Source: Isoetes taiwanensis (Eukaryota; Streptophyta; Lycopodiopsida; Isoetales; Isoetaceae). From it: a stretch of DNA of 64,000 nucleotides. Under the pieces are notes generated by a model. The model was not told the DNA's origin. It did not search any database and was given only the letters and a program-made list of their open reading frames with translations. This document shows positions 48,168-59,449 of the stretch, one piece after another (position 1 is the first letter of the stretch; each line of letters starts with the position of its first letter). The translations under genes and the position numbers were made by a program. The DNA is taken from positions 1,655,963 through 1,719,962 of the forward strand of contig JAJEKV010000129.1 in assembly GCA_021234155.1 (NCBI GenBank), in the 5' to 3' direction.

Positions 48168-50536
48168 TTAAGAGCCATAGCCTTTAACAGAAGTTGATTC
48201 TTGAAAGCCATACCGTTTGGTAGGAGTTGCTTGAAGAATGCCTCTTGAGAGCCTGGGAGGAGAAAGAGGAGCTTTTTAGGTTTTGATCCTCTTCTACACC
48301 CTCCGAAATTTAATCCATGATTTCATTCAGACCGCGAAGGCTTGAAAAGGCACAATTTGCAATTATAATTTATATATAATACTTTAATGAGCATCTCAAT
48401 GCCTAGCTTACAAATTAATAAACTAATTACGGGATGCTGAAACAAAACATGAAAGTATTTCAAGGATTGCATATAAGTGTAATTTTGAAATGTGGTTAGA
48501 TCATCCAACATTGGCATCAATATTGTTTTCATTAAGACTTGGAGTGACTTGCCCATCAAAAATAAATTACTTACCCTAGAAGATTGAGCTCTAACGGGCT
48601 TTATACCAATGGATTCGGTATTTCCATCAAAGTCGCTTAGTGCAAATGCCGCTTCCTTATTGGTCGATGGTAAATTCCTTGACATCATCTCGCAGAAATT
48701 TACAAACTACAGAAGCAAAATTACTCTAAGACATCACGATATAGCTTTTAACAACACAAGGGTGTTACAAGATAGATTATAAAATGAAATGATACCTGAA
48801 AATTATCGGCGCAGCCTGGTATGTTATCATCAAATTCTTTTTCATCATGTCCCATGGACCATCACCAACTCCAACAAGAACAATTGACAATGCATAGTTG
48901 TCGCAAAAAATGAGATTTATGCATCATTTGTTGCTCACATGGTACAACTCAAATCCCTTTAGCAAATTACCACGGCAAAGAACAATGGCATCTATGGTTT
49001 GTTGCTCTTTGTGGACTCAAGCCAGCTCTTACAAATCAACACTTCTAGTCACCTATGTTTATAAGCATGTTCATTAAATAATCTCATGTGCCAAACCTAT
49101 CGTGTTGTTTTTAAAGCATGCGAGCAAAAGAGAAGGGCTTAAAATGACATTTGCTCGCTTCTCAAGGTTTTAAGGCAAGACATGCACATTTCAGAAGCTT
49201 CATTACACTAAAAAGGCAAAAATTAGAGCATGAGGTGCAAAATATATCCTTATCTCTTTGCACCTTTTTTATCAAGATTATGTTTGATATGGTCCTTGAG
49301 ATTTTCTTTACTAATCGATGTCAAGATAGCATGATAATATTACCTGACCATCAGCAATTATTAGAAGTACATGATATTGTCCACCACTTTCTTCGACAAT
49401 ATCTATAGCTGTTTCAATAATTGGGCCGAATGATGTTGGTCCTACAATGTAGAACTTTAGCACACAAAGAAATAATTTGTACAATTAACCCACATGGGTC
49501 AAGAAATTTAGCATGTGTGCCAATTGTAACTAACCCGAAACTTAGATGAGGCACAATAGCACGATATTCGTGGCAAAGCATCCTCAAAACCATTACAAGG
49601 ACCGCTCTCGATAGAAACCAAGACATCTTGATCATGTGTAGAAGCTAGAACATAGAACAACAAGGTTAAGTTCAAAAGAATAATAACATTGAGATTAAAT
49701 CCATAGCAACGAACCGCCTCCAAAACCAAAAACAAGGAATGAGGTTGTCTTCATCAAATGGAGACAATGTCTCCGGTTCAATAATAGAGAGAGCTTGCTC
49801 ATATGGATTCGACATCATTCAATAGCATGTAAGCTGCACCACCAAGTGAATGTTTCCCATATATATAATATTGAACTTATATAACTATATGATATGAATT
49901 GATTTTTTTATTTTGTTTTGCCCAAAGAACATACCCTAGGGATGGAGGTTGAGAATTTGGCATATGCATATGTAGCTTGTATGTGATTTGAACATTGGAG
50001 ATTGGCCTACATTTAAGACAACACAACCCGCTAGGTTTTTTTTCTATTCGGGCTTGAAGTGATAGTTAACTGGGCTTCTTAGAGTGAAATGATGGTTACC
50101 TGGGTGTGTTGACACACTAATATGGTTTCTATTTTCGTACAAAATGTCTCAATTCATGGTGCAATTGCACCCTTTTTTTTTTAATTCTTTGATACAAATT
50201 AATAATTTAAATCAAGAGACATACCTGTCCACTCGTTACTTTTTGTAAAGTCAATTCCCACAATGAGGCTGGATGATTCAAGCCCTGCCGTGTTTAAAGC
50301 TCGCTGGACCTAAATGCAATTCGATACCATAACAAGTTTGTCACTAGAAAGGTAAAAAATAACCTGAAACTGGTAAATACCTCTTCTATACTTGTATAGT
50401 TATCCCCAATATAAGAATATTTGGTATCCGGTGGTCTAGATAAGTGTTGAGGAGGATATGGCTGCTGCTGATAATTGGGAGGATAAGCCTGCGACTGATA
50501 CCGAGAATGCTTCTTTTTTGAAAACAAATTCCCCAT
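48168..50536 (-). pseudogene. RGLG-type ligase, copine/vWA part, RING missing, copy 2
   Basis: Exon 1 is intact here: MGNLFSKKKHSRYQSQAYPP, then a Gln/Pro-rich stretch, then YIGDNYTSIEE before a GT donor near 50383. The Gly at position 2 and Ser at 6 fit an N-myristoylation signal. Downstream exons match copy 1: QRALNTAGLESSSLIVGIDF near 50310-50230, PYEQALSII near 49800, and ETAIDIVEESGGQYHVLLII near 49420-49345. In the NKEAAFAL exon near 48670 the frame is lost where CTG codons read CCG or TCG. The same TAA ends the frame at 48168 and no RING follows. Unlike copy 1, this copy retains its upstream DNA. Confidence 0.8.
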
Positions 50537-50605
50537 AGGTATTCGATTCTGCTATTTTCTTGTGGATCCACTAAAACTGGCCAACCAACGACCTCGTCAA
50601 CAAAG

Positions 50606-51288
50606 CGCCAACAAGTCTAACAATTTCTAAACAGCAAATCCCATGACTTGATATATAGGAAGTATTATAGGAATGAGAGAAGAAGCTTCCACAAGGTAGG
50701 TAGGATTATCGAGTTTGATCTGCAACTTCCTGTGAGCTTCCTCTCTGACCAGATCAGATTCCCAGATCAAATTCCAGATAAAATTCCCAGATCAAATTCC
50801 TCTGAGCTTCCTCTCTGACCACGTGAATTTCAGAAAACAGTCTGCCGGATCTCACCAGGTGAATTTTTAGAAAACCGTCTGCCGGATCTCACCAGGAAAA
50901 CAGTCTCGCTCCAATCCCAGTAGGGCCTATAAACTATGGGAGCGGAGATATCATCAACTTCAAAAATGCAACTAATCAAGGCTATGGTCGCTGTTGCACA
51001 GAGGCTGTGGAAAAACCCAAAGCCCAGGACTCACTTTAGATACCTGCGCCTGGAACGTGTCCTATTTATACACGTGACAATATTGGCTCTTTTGTCTATA
51101 TTTGGCTAAGGAGCTAAAAAGGGCTTTGCCTACTTTTTCTAAACATATATAAGGCAGTTGTATTTTTTTTTTTTTAACCTAATATTTTTTCGCCAGAAAA
51201 ACGTAAGAGAGACACGCAAGTTTTCATTTAAAAAAAAAAAGACTTTAAAAAGAAAAGCAAAGCCATTAATAGCCGCCTCGCTAGGGTG
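50606..51288. promoter_or_regulatory. Upstream region of the RGLG gene, copy 2
   Basis: This DNA lies upstream of the minus-strand RGLG start and is absent from copy 1. It holds short direct repeats: gagcttcctctctgacca near 50733 and 50801, cagatcaaattcc twice near 50762-50800, and gccggatctcaccagg near 50843 and 50881. These could lie in the leader or an upstream intron. A long T-run (51162-51175) and A-run (51230-51240) precede the MULE. No specific promoter element can be assigned. Confidence 0.35.
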
Positions 51289-51298
51289 GCTTCGTGGT
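51289..51298. repeat. 10-bp target-site duplication, left
   Basis: gcttcgtggt is identical to 60161-60170. Its size is in the 9-11 bp range typical of Mutator-like elements. Confidence 0.92.
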
Positions 51299-52010
51299 GG
51301 CTCAGATAGTCTTTACCCTCGTTTCGGGATCCCGAGGAAAAATACGCCCCTCGTTATCACCACGTGGCTCGACGGAATCCGCTTTCAGACCCCCGCTTCA
51401 CCGCAGATCGACACACGCGGAGGCGCTTCGCGCAGAATTGGGTCGCCCCGCCCACGCGACGATCCGGCCGTCCGCCCGTGTTCCCCGCCTCGATCACCAT
51501 CTTGATCCCGCCCGGATCCCTGCCGGACGACCTTATAAACGCATCGAAATGAGCCATGGAGATCCCGGCCCGGATCACCGTCACCGCAGCGGGGTCGATA
51601 ACGGTATCGGAATAGGCGGAAATCCCGGCCTCGGATCATCGATACACGAGGGGTCGTGGATTCCCCTCCTCGATCACGGCACGATCGGGCGATATCGGGG
51701 TCCGATATCAGCCGTTATCCCTATCACCACGTCGAAGGGCGTCCGACATATCGCCGCAATATCCCCTCGATCACTACCGTGGGCCGTGGGACCATGCTGC
51801 CCTTGGAGCATATCCGGTGTGATTCCTCCTCCGGATCACCACACGATAGGTCGATATCGGGATCCCGATATCAAGCCGGCGTTATCCCCGCCTCGGGATC
51901 ACCACCGATGGGCCGAGATGCGGCATCCCCGCCCGGGATCCTCCGACCGTGGGCGTGGGACCATGTCCGGGTTCGACACGGGTTGGGATCACCACGCATT
52001 TTATGCATGA
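51299..52010. repeat. Left terminal inverted repeat of the MULE
   Basis: It is GC-rich and matches the reverse complement of 59450-60160. It is internally modular: cctcgggatcaccac-type words alternate with gatatcgg...ccgatatc palindromes (51693, and a perfect 20-bp gatatcgggatcccgatatc at 51853-51872) and gtgggcgtgggaccatg (near 51780 and 51950). Confidence 0.85.
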
Positions 52011-52689
52011 AAATCGACGATTAGTACGGGCGGGACGGATCGTCGCGGCTTTGAACATGTCAGCCCATGCACTTTACCAACCATTAACTGACACCCTGAT
52101 GTCGGAAACCACCCTCACGGGATCCCACATTTGTCTTCCAGAATTTCTCTTCAGGCTGCATATGCGCACCTAGACGGATGTTCGCTGCCCTCGGCAGCTA
52201 TGGACGATTGGGGGGTGGAGGAGAAGATAGCACGTATCTATCCGCTTAAGATTATTTTTAGGAGTTAAGAAACGATATCCGAGCCCCTTTCGCCATTCCC
52301 AACAAGCGTAAATACATGTGGAGTCACCCCCTAATGGCATTTTCACCACAAAGAACTTACACTGTTTTAAGAGCACCAAGTTCCTTCTCGGTGGGGAGGT
52401 GGAGAAATGCTTGTGTGGACCTCGCTACTTCCCAACAAACCGGGTTGAAGACTTCATTCTTGGAGAGCAAAGAAATTGTGTGGCACCGCAGCCTTCTACT
52501 TAAGGAGTTCCAACTCGAGAGGGTGCTAAAGAGGCCAACCAGGATTCTTATTTAACTATGAAAAGGTATGTATTTCTAAAACCCTATCCTCTAGTTTATC
52601 GTTGTTTTTGTTTCTCAGAGTAGAAAACATTGTAGCGTAAGTATATTTATTTCTTAGATGTACATGCACTACTTTCATGCACTAATTTT

Positions 52690-55080
52690 GAACACTCAAA
52701 CTAGGTATTGGTGCACATATGGTCCCCGTGACAAGACTTTGAACACTCACCGGGTTGCTAATGGACCACGCCAACCCGGCACACGCAGAAAAGAATTGAG
52801 AGGGGTGAGAGTGTGCGAGGGGCTGCCAATGCCATTTTACCATTAGGCAACTCTACCTTCTCCCGTAATGCTCGCAAGTTACTTATTATGGGTTTGAGCA
52901 TAGAAATCTCCAAGGTGAGCCTTGCCATGGTAAATTTGTCGACGAGAGAAAGGGATCAGATTCAAGCTAGCACCGTGGATCTCTCAGAATTGAGGGAATG
53001 GGTTAGAGAAAAAGCTCGTATTGGCACACCCCACCTAAGTGTTATGAACATGCACGAGGAGAGGGTGGAGATTTAAACTAGATGTTCATGGCAAGGATAG
53101 TATGTGTAGGGATGACATGTCAAGATCCTGGATGTTTACAACATTGAGAAGAGTGTTGTTAGAAACACTTGGAAGCTACATGAAGACCTTCCCACTAGCA
53201 TCAACATGTGGGTGCAACAACATCTAGAGTCCATGTTCTTGTATGAACATGGTGACACGCTCCAATTGGGCGTGATGACCTAATCCAAAGAGAGGCAATG
53301 CTGAAGTTTGGAAAGAATAGGGCCATTTGCATGGATGCAACCTTCAAAACTAATGACAAGAGGTACACTACTTTGTGTTCATTTCCATTCTAGATCTTTT
53401 TCCATAGTCCATTTAAAATGGCTATAGCATTTCAAATCTAGATCCAATGTGAGCTATTGGTTTCTATTATCCGTGTACTATCTTTTACACTCATTGCCTT
53501 CGATGACCATTGCAATGGCTTGCCATTGGCATATGTCATAACCAATTCTCAAAAAACTAGGGCTATAACTAAGTGGTTGAAAGCAATCGGCGGATTCATT
53601 ATGCCCGGATGATCCGTGATTGGTTCCCATCTTGCATCATTATCGACGATGCCGATGTCGAGATCAAGGCGGTAAAAATGTAAGTATACTTTCTTGTATA
53701 CTTTCTTGCCATACTTTCTTGCATACTTTCTAACACTAACACAATGGACTCACATTGTGCACTTGTAGGTCTTCCCAAACGCATGTGCAAATATGCATTT
53801 GGCATGTGAGGAGAGCCTCGATTAAGTGGCTAAGCAAAAATATAAGGAGTAAGGTGCATAGAAATGAAATGTTCAAGGAGCTAGGGAATATAATGTACAA
53901 GACAGAGGGTCCCCAGTGAGGGGACAACGAAAGTATGGTCATGAGTACGTGGAAGTCATTAGGAAAGAAGCTATCAAGAGATTGAAGAGTTGGTGAGGAA
54001 GTATCCCTCAATACCCTAAATTGTCTACCTACATGAGTAAGGAGGGACTAAGAACATCCGTGAATGGGTATTGGCTACAAGAATGTACATGCACTCAAAT
54101 CAAGAGACCAATGCTGCCATAGAGGCATGGCATGCTGCCCTTAAGTTGCGCCTAGGCATATGTAAACGCAGCACTTCGGAGGCGTGAGAATTGACCGGTT
54201 TGCTCTACATTCTCACTAACAATGTGGAGACACACATGGCTTACATGAGGTAACATTTACATACCACTACCTAGTCTAATTTACCTTGCATATTTACCAT
54301 ATTTACCTTGCAAATGATTGATATATAGCTATGTTCTAGGTCTATGAAGGAACATGGATTTGTAGTAAACACTTCACAGGAACAAATAGTAGAGTGCGCA
54401 ATTCGCATCTAACAAGTCACATTTACCAACTTCTCGAGGAGGGTGAGGCTGAAGTGCAAACCGAGCGCACTCTTGGAGGGTGAGGCCCGTATTTTGTTGC
54501 TGGAGCACACAAGAATTGGGCATGTTGTGATTGCCCTTGGGGATGTAAGCATCAGGTGAAAGTTATGCAAATGCTTGGCAATTACAGGGATCAAGATCTC
54601 TTACAGGTCTTGGGTTCCCAATATGGGACAATAGGTGGGGCATGGACCACCCTGAAGCCATAATGGCCGCGGCAAGAGAGTTGTGGAGACCAGGGATCCG
54701 AGGTGCTTGAGGTAGTACGCCTAGGGAAGAGTCTCCCTTTGCAAACAAGCAAATAAGTGGACTTGAAGAAGACTCGTGCATCCTTGGAGGAGGTAATTGC
54801 TAGAGTGATGTCTAGGGCTCAAAAAAGATCCTAACATTTTAGTTGCAACCGATTCTCTCATGAGGCGGCCTCGACTTTTAGACTTGAGAAGATGGATCAC
54901 ATAGTCGGCACAAGCACTAATCTATCAAGTCTACCCGAGCTTACCTTGGAGGTCAATTGTGGTACTAGCTTGTCACTACCGGAAGCCGGATGATAGAACT
55001 TGGAAAACAAAGGGGTGAAGAAAGCAAGGAAGAGTTGGAAGGAAGTTGAGATGGAGGCTTCCTGCAAGGCACCATGATTC
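52690..55080 (+). pseudogene. MURA-like transposase with SWIM zinc finger, frameshifted
   Basis: This is a plus-strand transposase. Pieces in order: an N-terminal TRYWCTYGPRDKTLNTHRVA near 52700; RNTWKLHEDLPTSINMWVQQ near 53162; KFGKNRAICMDATFKTNDKR near 53303, giving the first catalytic Asp candidate; GLPLAYVITNSQKTRAI near 53520; DWFPSCIIIDDADVEIKAV near 53618, the second Asp; HVRRASIKWLSKNIRSKVHR near 53803; TNAAIEAWHAALKLRL near 54107, a Glu candidate; and VRIDRF plus NNVETHMAYMR near 54190-54250. The SWIM finger is WACCDCPWGCKHQVKVM near 54517 (CxCx3CxH). The order and motifs fit MULE (MURA/FAR1-type) transposases. Frames shift at several points, and there are intron-like gaps near 53370-53520, 53680-53770 and 54250-54340. 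The N-terminus may begin earlier, near 52316. It is inactive as read. Confidence 0.82.
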
Positions 55081-55089
55081 CCAAATTTT

Positions 55090-55245
55090 AGGACTTGAAA
55101 CATGACTGTAATGGTAAAGTGTAATGGTAGTGTAATGTTATGGTAGAGTGTAATGTAATGGAAAACCGTGAATGGTAATGTAATGGTAAAGTGTAAAAGT
55201 TATGTAATGGTAAATGTAATGGTAAAGTTATGTAAATGGTAATGG
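55090..55245. repeat. Degenerate aatggta/gtaatg short-tandem tract
   Basis: Repeats of taatggta, gtgtaatg and gttatg with variable spacing sit between the transposase end and the large array. Confidence 0.7.
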
Positions 55246-55249
55246 GCCA

Positions 55250-56386
55250 GGTGATCCCGGAGGATGGATCACGGTGGTGATCCCCACCTCCGGATCACCA
55301 GCGGGACGGATTTATTTTTTTAATTTTTATTCGCCCCTAAGGTACCATGGTTCTAAGGTTATCAATTTAATCCCGTCCTACCGGGTGATCCCGGAGGATG
55401 GGATCACGTGGTGATCCCCACCTCCCGGATCACCAAACAAGCGACGGGATTTATTTTTAATTTTTTTCCCCCTAAGGTTCAAAGGTCCCATGGTTTTAAA
55501 TTTTTCCCCGTCACGAGCTGGTGATCCCGGGAGGACGGATCGACGGTCGGTGATCCCTACCTCCGGATCACCATCCGGCGACGGGTTTTTTTAACTTTTT
55601 TATTCCAAGGTTCTAAGGTCCCATGGTTTTAAATTTTCCCCGCCTCATGATGGTGATCCCGAGGATCACGGATCACGGCCCGGTGATCCCTACCGGATCA
55701 CCATCCGCAAGGACGAAGTTTTTTTTAACTTTTTTTATTCCAAGGTTCTAAGGTCCCATGGTTTTAAATTTTTCCCCGCCTTAGATGGTGATCCAGAGGA
55801 CGGGATCACGCGGTGGTGATCCCTACCTCCCGATCACCATCAGCGCTGCAGGTTTTTTTAACTTTTTTTTTCCAAGGTTCTAAGGTCCCATGGTTTTAAA
55901 TTTTTCCCGTCACAGATGGTGATCCCAGACGGATCATGTGTTGGTGATCCCTACCTCCGGGATCACCATCAGGCGCCAGAGGTTTTTTTTTAACTTTTTT
56001 TTATTCCAAGGTTCTAAGGTCCCATGGTTTTAAATTTTTTCCCGTCCTCGAGCTGGTGATCCCGGAGGACGGGATCACGTTTTGGTGATCCCCACCTCCG
56101 GGATCACCATCCGCTGACGGTTTTTTTTAACTTTTTTTTATCCAAGGTTCTAAGGTCCCATAGTTTTAAATTTTTTCCCCGTCTCAGATGGTGATCCCGG
56201 AGGATCTGGATCACATGTTGGTGATCCCCACCTCCCGGATCACCTTCAGCGCCAGGTTTTTTTTTTTTAACTTTTTTTATTCCATGTTCTAAGGTCCCAT
56301 GGTCCCATATTTTTCCCCGCCTCATGGAAATGGTGATCCCTTGAGGACGGATCACGCGGATGATGATCCCCACCTCCGGATCACCA
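55250..56386. repeat. Nine-unit tandem array, period about 135 bp, each with a hairpin
   Basis: Units start (ggtgatcc) at 55250, 55384, 55520, 55652, 55787, 55918, 56055, 56190 and 56332; spacings are 131-142 bp. Each unit has ggtgatcccggagga, a short spacer ending tggtgatccccacctcc, and then cctccgggatcacca, forming an inverted repeat of about 14 bp. A T-rich and ccaaggttctaaggtcccat/ggttttaaatttttccccgt segment follows. The ggtgatcccgagg words are shared with the TIRs. Confidence 0.9.
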
Positions 56387-56449
56387 TTATAATGGTTTGT
56401 CTTTTAATGGTCCCAAGGTCTTTTTAATGGTTGTTTTTATTGTTTGGCC

Positions 56450-56583
56450 CCCCGGGATCCCTGGAGGTGTTCAAATTTCTCGGATCCCGTAGCTATTCAA
56501 GTTTCTCGGATCCCGTGAGGTGTTCAAATTCATCCCGTGAGGTGTTCAAATTCAGATCCCGTGATGTGTTCAAATTCACCAAG
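56450..56583. repeat. Short tandem repeat of ggatcccgtgaggtgttcaa
   Basis: Four to five degenerate units of about 30 bp run between 56450 and 56583, each with a (g)gatcccgtg word and gtgttcaaatt(c/t). Confidence 0.8.
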
Positions 56584-56929
56584 GTTGAACCTGGAATAGA
56601 GAAAAGGAAAGCAAGTTCCCAATTCAATTAACCATCGAAAAACCGCCATATTTAGAAACATAGCAGTTGTATTTACATGTTTTACAAGGAACAACATTTT
56701 TCCTCGCTTTGGGAGACTTCATCATGGACCATTCAAAGATCAACCGGTCACGGGTCAGTGCGACCATTGGTTGCTACCCTCGGCAAGTAGAAGGTTGATT
56801 TTCCCGCAGATTTACACGCCACTTAACCGGCAAAGATCACCAAGAAGCCTGTTCTCAAATTGTCCATGTCTTCTTTGGCAAACCAGTCCCGGTTGATCAC
56901 CATCCGAAGAAAGTAGATTATAAATGAAC

Positions 56930-59035
56930 ATTACATAAATTTGCTAACCCAAAAAGACATAAGATAAGACAATGATAACTCACATTTGTCTCCTTGTTGT
57001 AGACTTCCCTTCACATGAATTTCTCGCATACAACCAATGACATAGATGCCACAACTCCCTGTTGTTGTGTCAGCGGGAGCTTCCATCAACATAACTGGTG
57101 CATTATGCAATGCTGATGCCTCGTGCCTCCACCTCTTAAATACATCACTTAAAAACCTGCAAGTCAAGGCATTAGAAGATAGGCATGAATGTATAGTTAG
57201 CAAATGTTACACTCACAAAGTGATAAACCCGCGTATTAAGAGCATGGAGGGGATCAAGGAATCGAAATGCAATATGCATGGGCAAGGCTTATTGAGTTTA
57301 CGCATGCCAAAGGATCAGCCACCAAAATGAACAAAGGCTCCAATGGCCACCGCAGGACAAGCTGCAATCAATTCAAACCGAAACTAGAAATGCAACAAAA
57401 AAATTCCACTTTCCAAACCCAATTTACCTTGCATTAATTGGGTATGTAATAGAACTCAAGGTGATATTGATTTTCCACACGGCCTTACCAAAAGGGGATC
57501 CCCGAATTAGCTTGACAAACCGTAGGCACCACACAGGCCCCGGTTTGGTACCATTTAGGAACAGGCCAAAAGCAAAGGGTGGGAGGAGAACATGGTGACA
57601 TCGCTTATGGGCGGAATTGAGTGTGCAAGCACCAAAACGCTTAGATTACAAAAGAAAAATAGATCCTATATGAGGTACACACTTACAAGAAATACGCCTC
57701 CTAAACTAAGCCGGATCGATCTCGGAAGAATCCTCTAACCCGGGCACCCGCAATGGAAGGAGAATTTGACGCCCCTACTCGAGATATGGAATTCTACGCC
57801 GGTTGATTTGTTGCCCACCTTCAAGAGAGGACTCTCTACCACAATTGGATAATTTAAAGACAAATTGAACTCCCAAAGCTCCCTTCGATCCCTCTCCGGC
57901 ATAGGATAATACATTCTCAAAGAATAAGGGTTCGAAATAAGTATACAAATAAAAAACAATTTGATCTTTGCCGAGGAGGGAGCCACCCATCTTCGGATGC
58001 ATGCTCTTCTTCGCTTTCTTGCTCCTTGTCCTCTTCTTCATGAATAATATGGTTCGGGCCATCCGAGCAAAATCCCTCTTGCCGCCACCTGCATCGGCTT
58101 CCTAGGGGCACGCCAGGGCTGGGGTAATAGAACTTCGGGTTTTGGGAGGAGGGGAAGTAAATTCAAGGGTCCTTGCAGCCTCTAACTCTTTGCTCACATC
58201 GTCATCATCAATTTGGCTGCTTAGAGTCAGCTTCACCAAACAACAATTCCTTTGTCCGGTAAATTGCCATACCGCCTCGATCCTTTCTTTTTTATCTCCT
58301 GGATCACGCTCTTCCCGTGCATTTCAAAGTTCTTGGGCCTCCTTTTTCGTTTCTTGATTAATGAACTCGTCCGCCCGCTTCATCGAGAGGTCGAGCTCGA
58401 TTTGGTCATCCGCCATACGTTCATTTGCCGCCCTTGCCCTTTGGAGTTTCTCAGTGGTGAGATTGTGGCTGAATTTGAAATCTGGATCAAGAGACCTCAA
58501 GGCCCTCACGATCTTCCTATAGTCTCTTACCCTGACCTCGGCTTTATTTTTGGGAATTCGGGTCCCTTGGTGCATCTCGGAACCCCGAAATTTTCATATA
58601 TTGCATGCACCCGAACCCTGTGATTCTCCAATTCAACCTTCCTCACTAAATGTTTTTAGGGCTGATCGCCCACTTGGCAAAACCATCTTCTCGAATCTGA
58701 TCATACCGTAATCTTTCAATTCCTCTACCGGATTTACATTGAAGCATTCTACATTATTTTTGAAGGCCTCCTCTTCGCCTCCCATGCTGCTTTTTGTGGC
58801 ACCAAGTTCTCCATTTTCTTGATCCCCGCCCTCCTCCCACCGACCGCCCCAATCAACCCTCTAGAACCTGGAAACCTTCTTTGGCTAAACCCTTTGGCTC
58901 GGCCTCTGCCCTTAATTTCTTTTCGCTCAGGATTGAACCTCCGTGTCGATCCAACTTTTTCAAGCAATCCGCATCTTCCAAAGCCGAAGTTTTTTCTAAT
59001 GCACCATTCCAGTTCTCGCATTAGACGTGTTTAAG
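56930..59035 (-). pseudogene. MULE-carried gene with possible Ulp1-like protease C-terminus
   Basis: Exon-like minus-strand pieces run from about 59034 (an N-terminal RELEWCIRKNFGFGRCGLLE) through 58575-58324 (KNKAEVRVRDYRKIVRALRS, then a charged coiled-coil-like DQIELDLSMKRADEFINQET), 58250-58140 (LVKLTLSSQIDDDDVSKELE), 58062-57775 (GKDQIVFYLYTYFEPLFFEN) and about 57640-57430 (HHVLLPPFAFGLFLNGTK and WKINITLSSITYPINAR). The last exon, 57162-56990, contains LHNAPVMLMEAPADTTTGSC and GIYVIGCMREI, bounded by cttgacttgcag and gtgagt. The GSCGIYVI block resembles the cysteine region of Ulp1 (C48) SUMO proteases (Q...DCG), with Ser before the Cys. The catalytic His and Asp were not identified. The assignment is tentative, supported by the known association of Ulp1-like genes with MULEs. 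Confidence 0.5.
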
Positions 59036-59449
59036 CTGATTTCGAGGTTAATCGACTCCTCCATCTCAGAAAAAACTTGAAGGCTTAAAATAAGCTTTGA
59101 ATACAAAAAAGAGTTCTTGATGGCGCCGGCATTTTATTACCTTTAAACTAATGTCGGTCAAGCGCAGTCAAAGCGACAAGATGGCGAGATTCGGTACAAA
59201 ATGGCCCTTTCCGCTTCGGAGTTTGGCCGGAAAGGGCAAAGGATCTTGGCACAAATGTCGACTTAGCCATCGCTGAATGATGAATTTCCTCCTAATCCCC
59301 ACCGCCCACGCGGCGCCTCCCTAGTCGTCAACGCACGAAAGTTCACCCTCCGCCCCTCGGAATCACGTTCATTGGGCGATGCGGTGTTTAATCCCGTATT
59401 TAATCCGCCGCTCAAACGAGGGCCCGATGTGTCTCGTGGGCGCCCGTAT

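Larger units (their letters stand above)
25540..50605. repeat. Large tandem segmental duplication, copy 2
   Basis: This is a head-to-tail copy of 960-25527, about 25.07 kb. The extra length is mostly the second 720-bp module at 47398-48104 and a 69-bp insertion near 47198. Discrepancies with copy 1 are dense and cluster at CTG (read CCG or CG) and CAG (read CGT, CGCC or CG). Spacers equivalent to those in copy 1 (28750-31500, 33200-34900, 41330-42430, 45000-46600) show nothing additional. Confidence 0.95.

Noticed and set aside
51294-52024. Long open frames through the left MULE TIR
   Set aside because: They arise from GC-rich repetitive TIR sequence, exist in several frames and on both strands, and have no domain.
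55250-56386. Regular array with palindromic units suggested a CRISPR array
   Set aside because: Units are about 135 bp and wholly repeated rather than short repeats with unique spacers. They lie inside a plant MULE and there are no cas genes.
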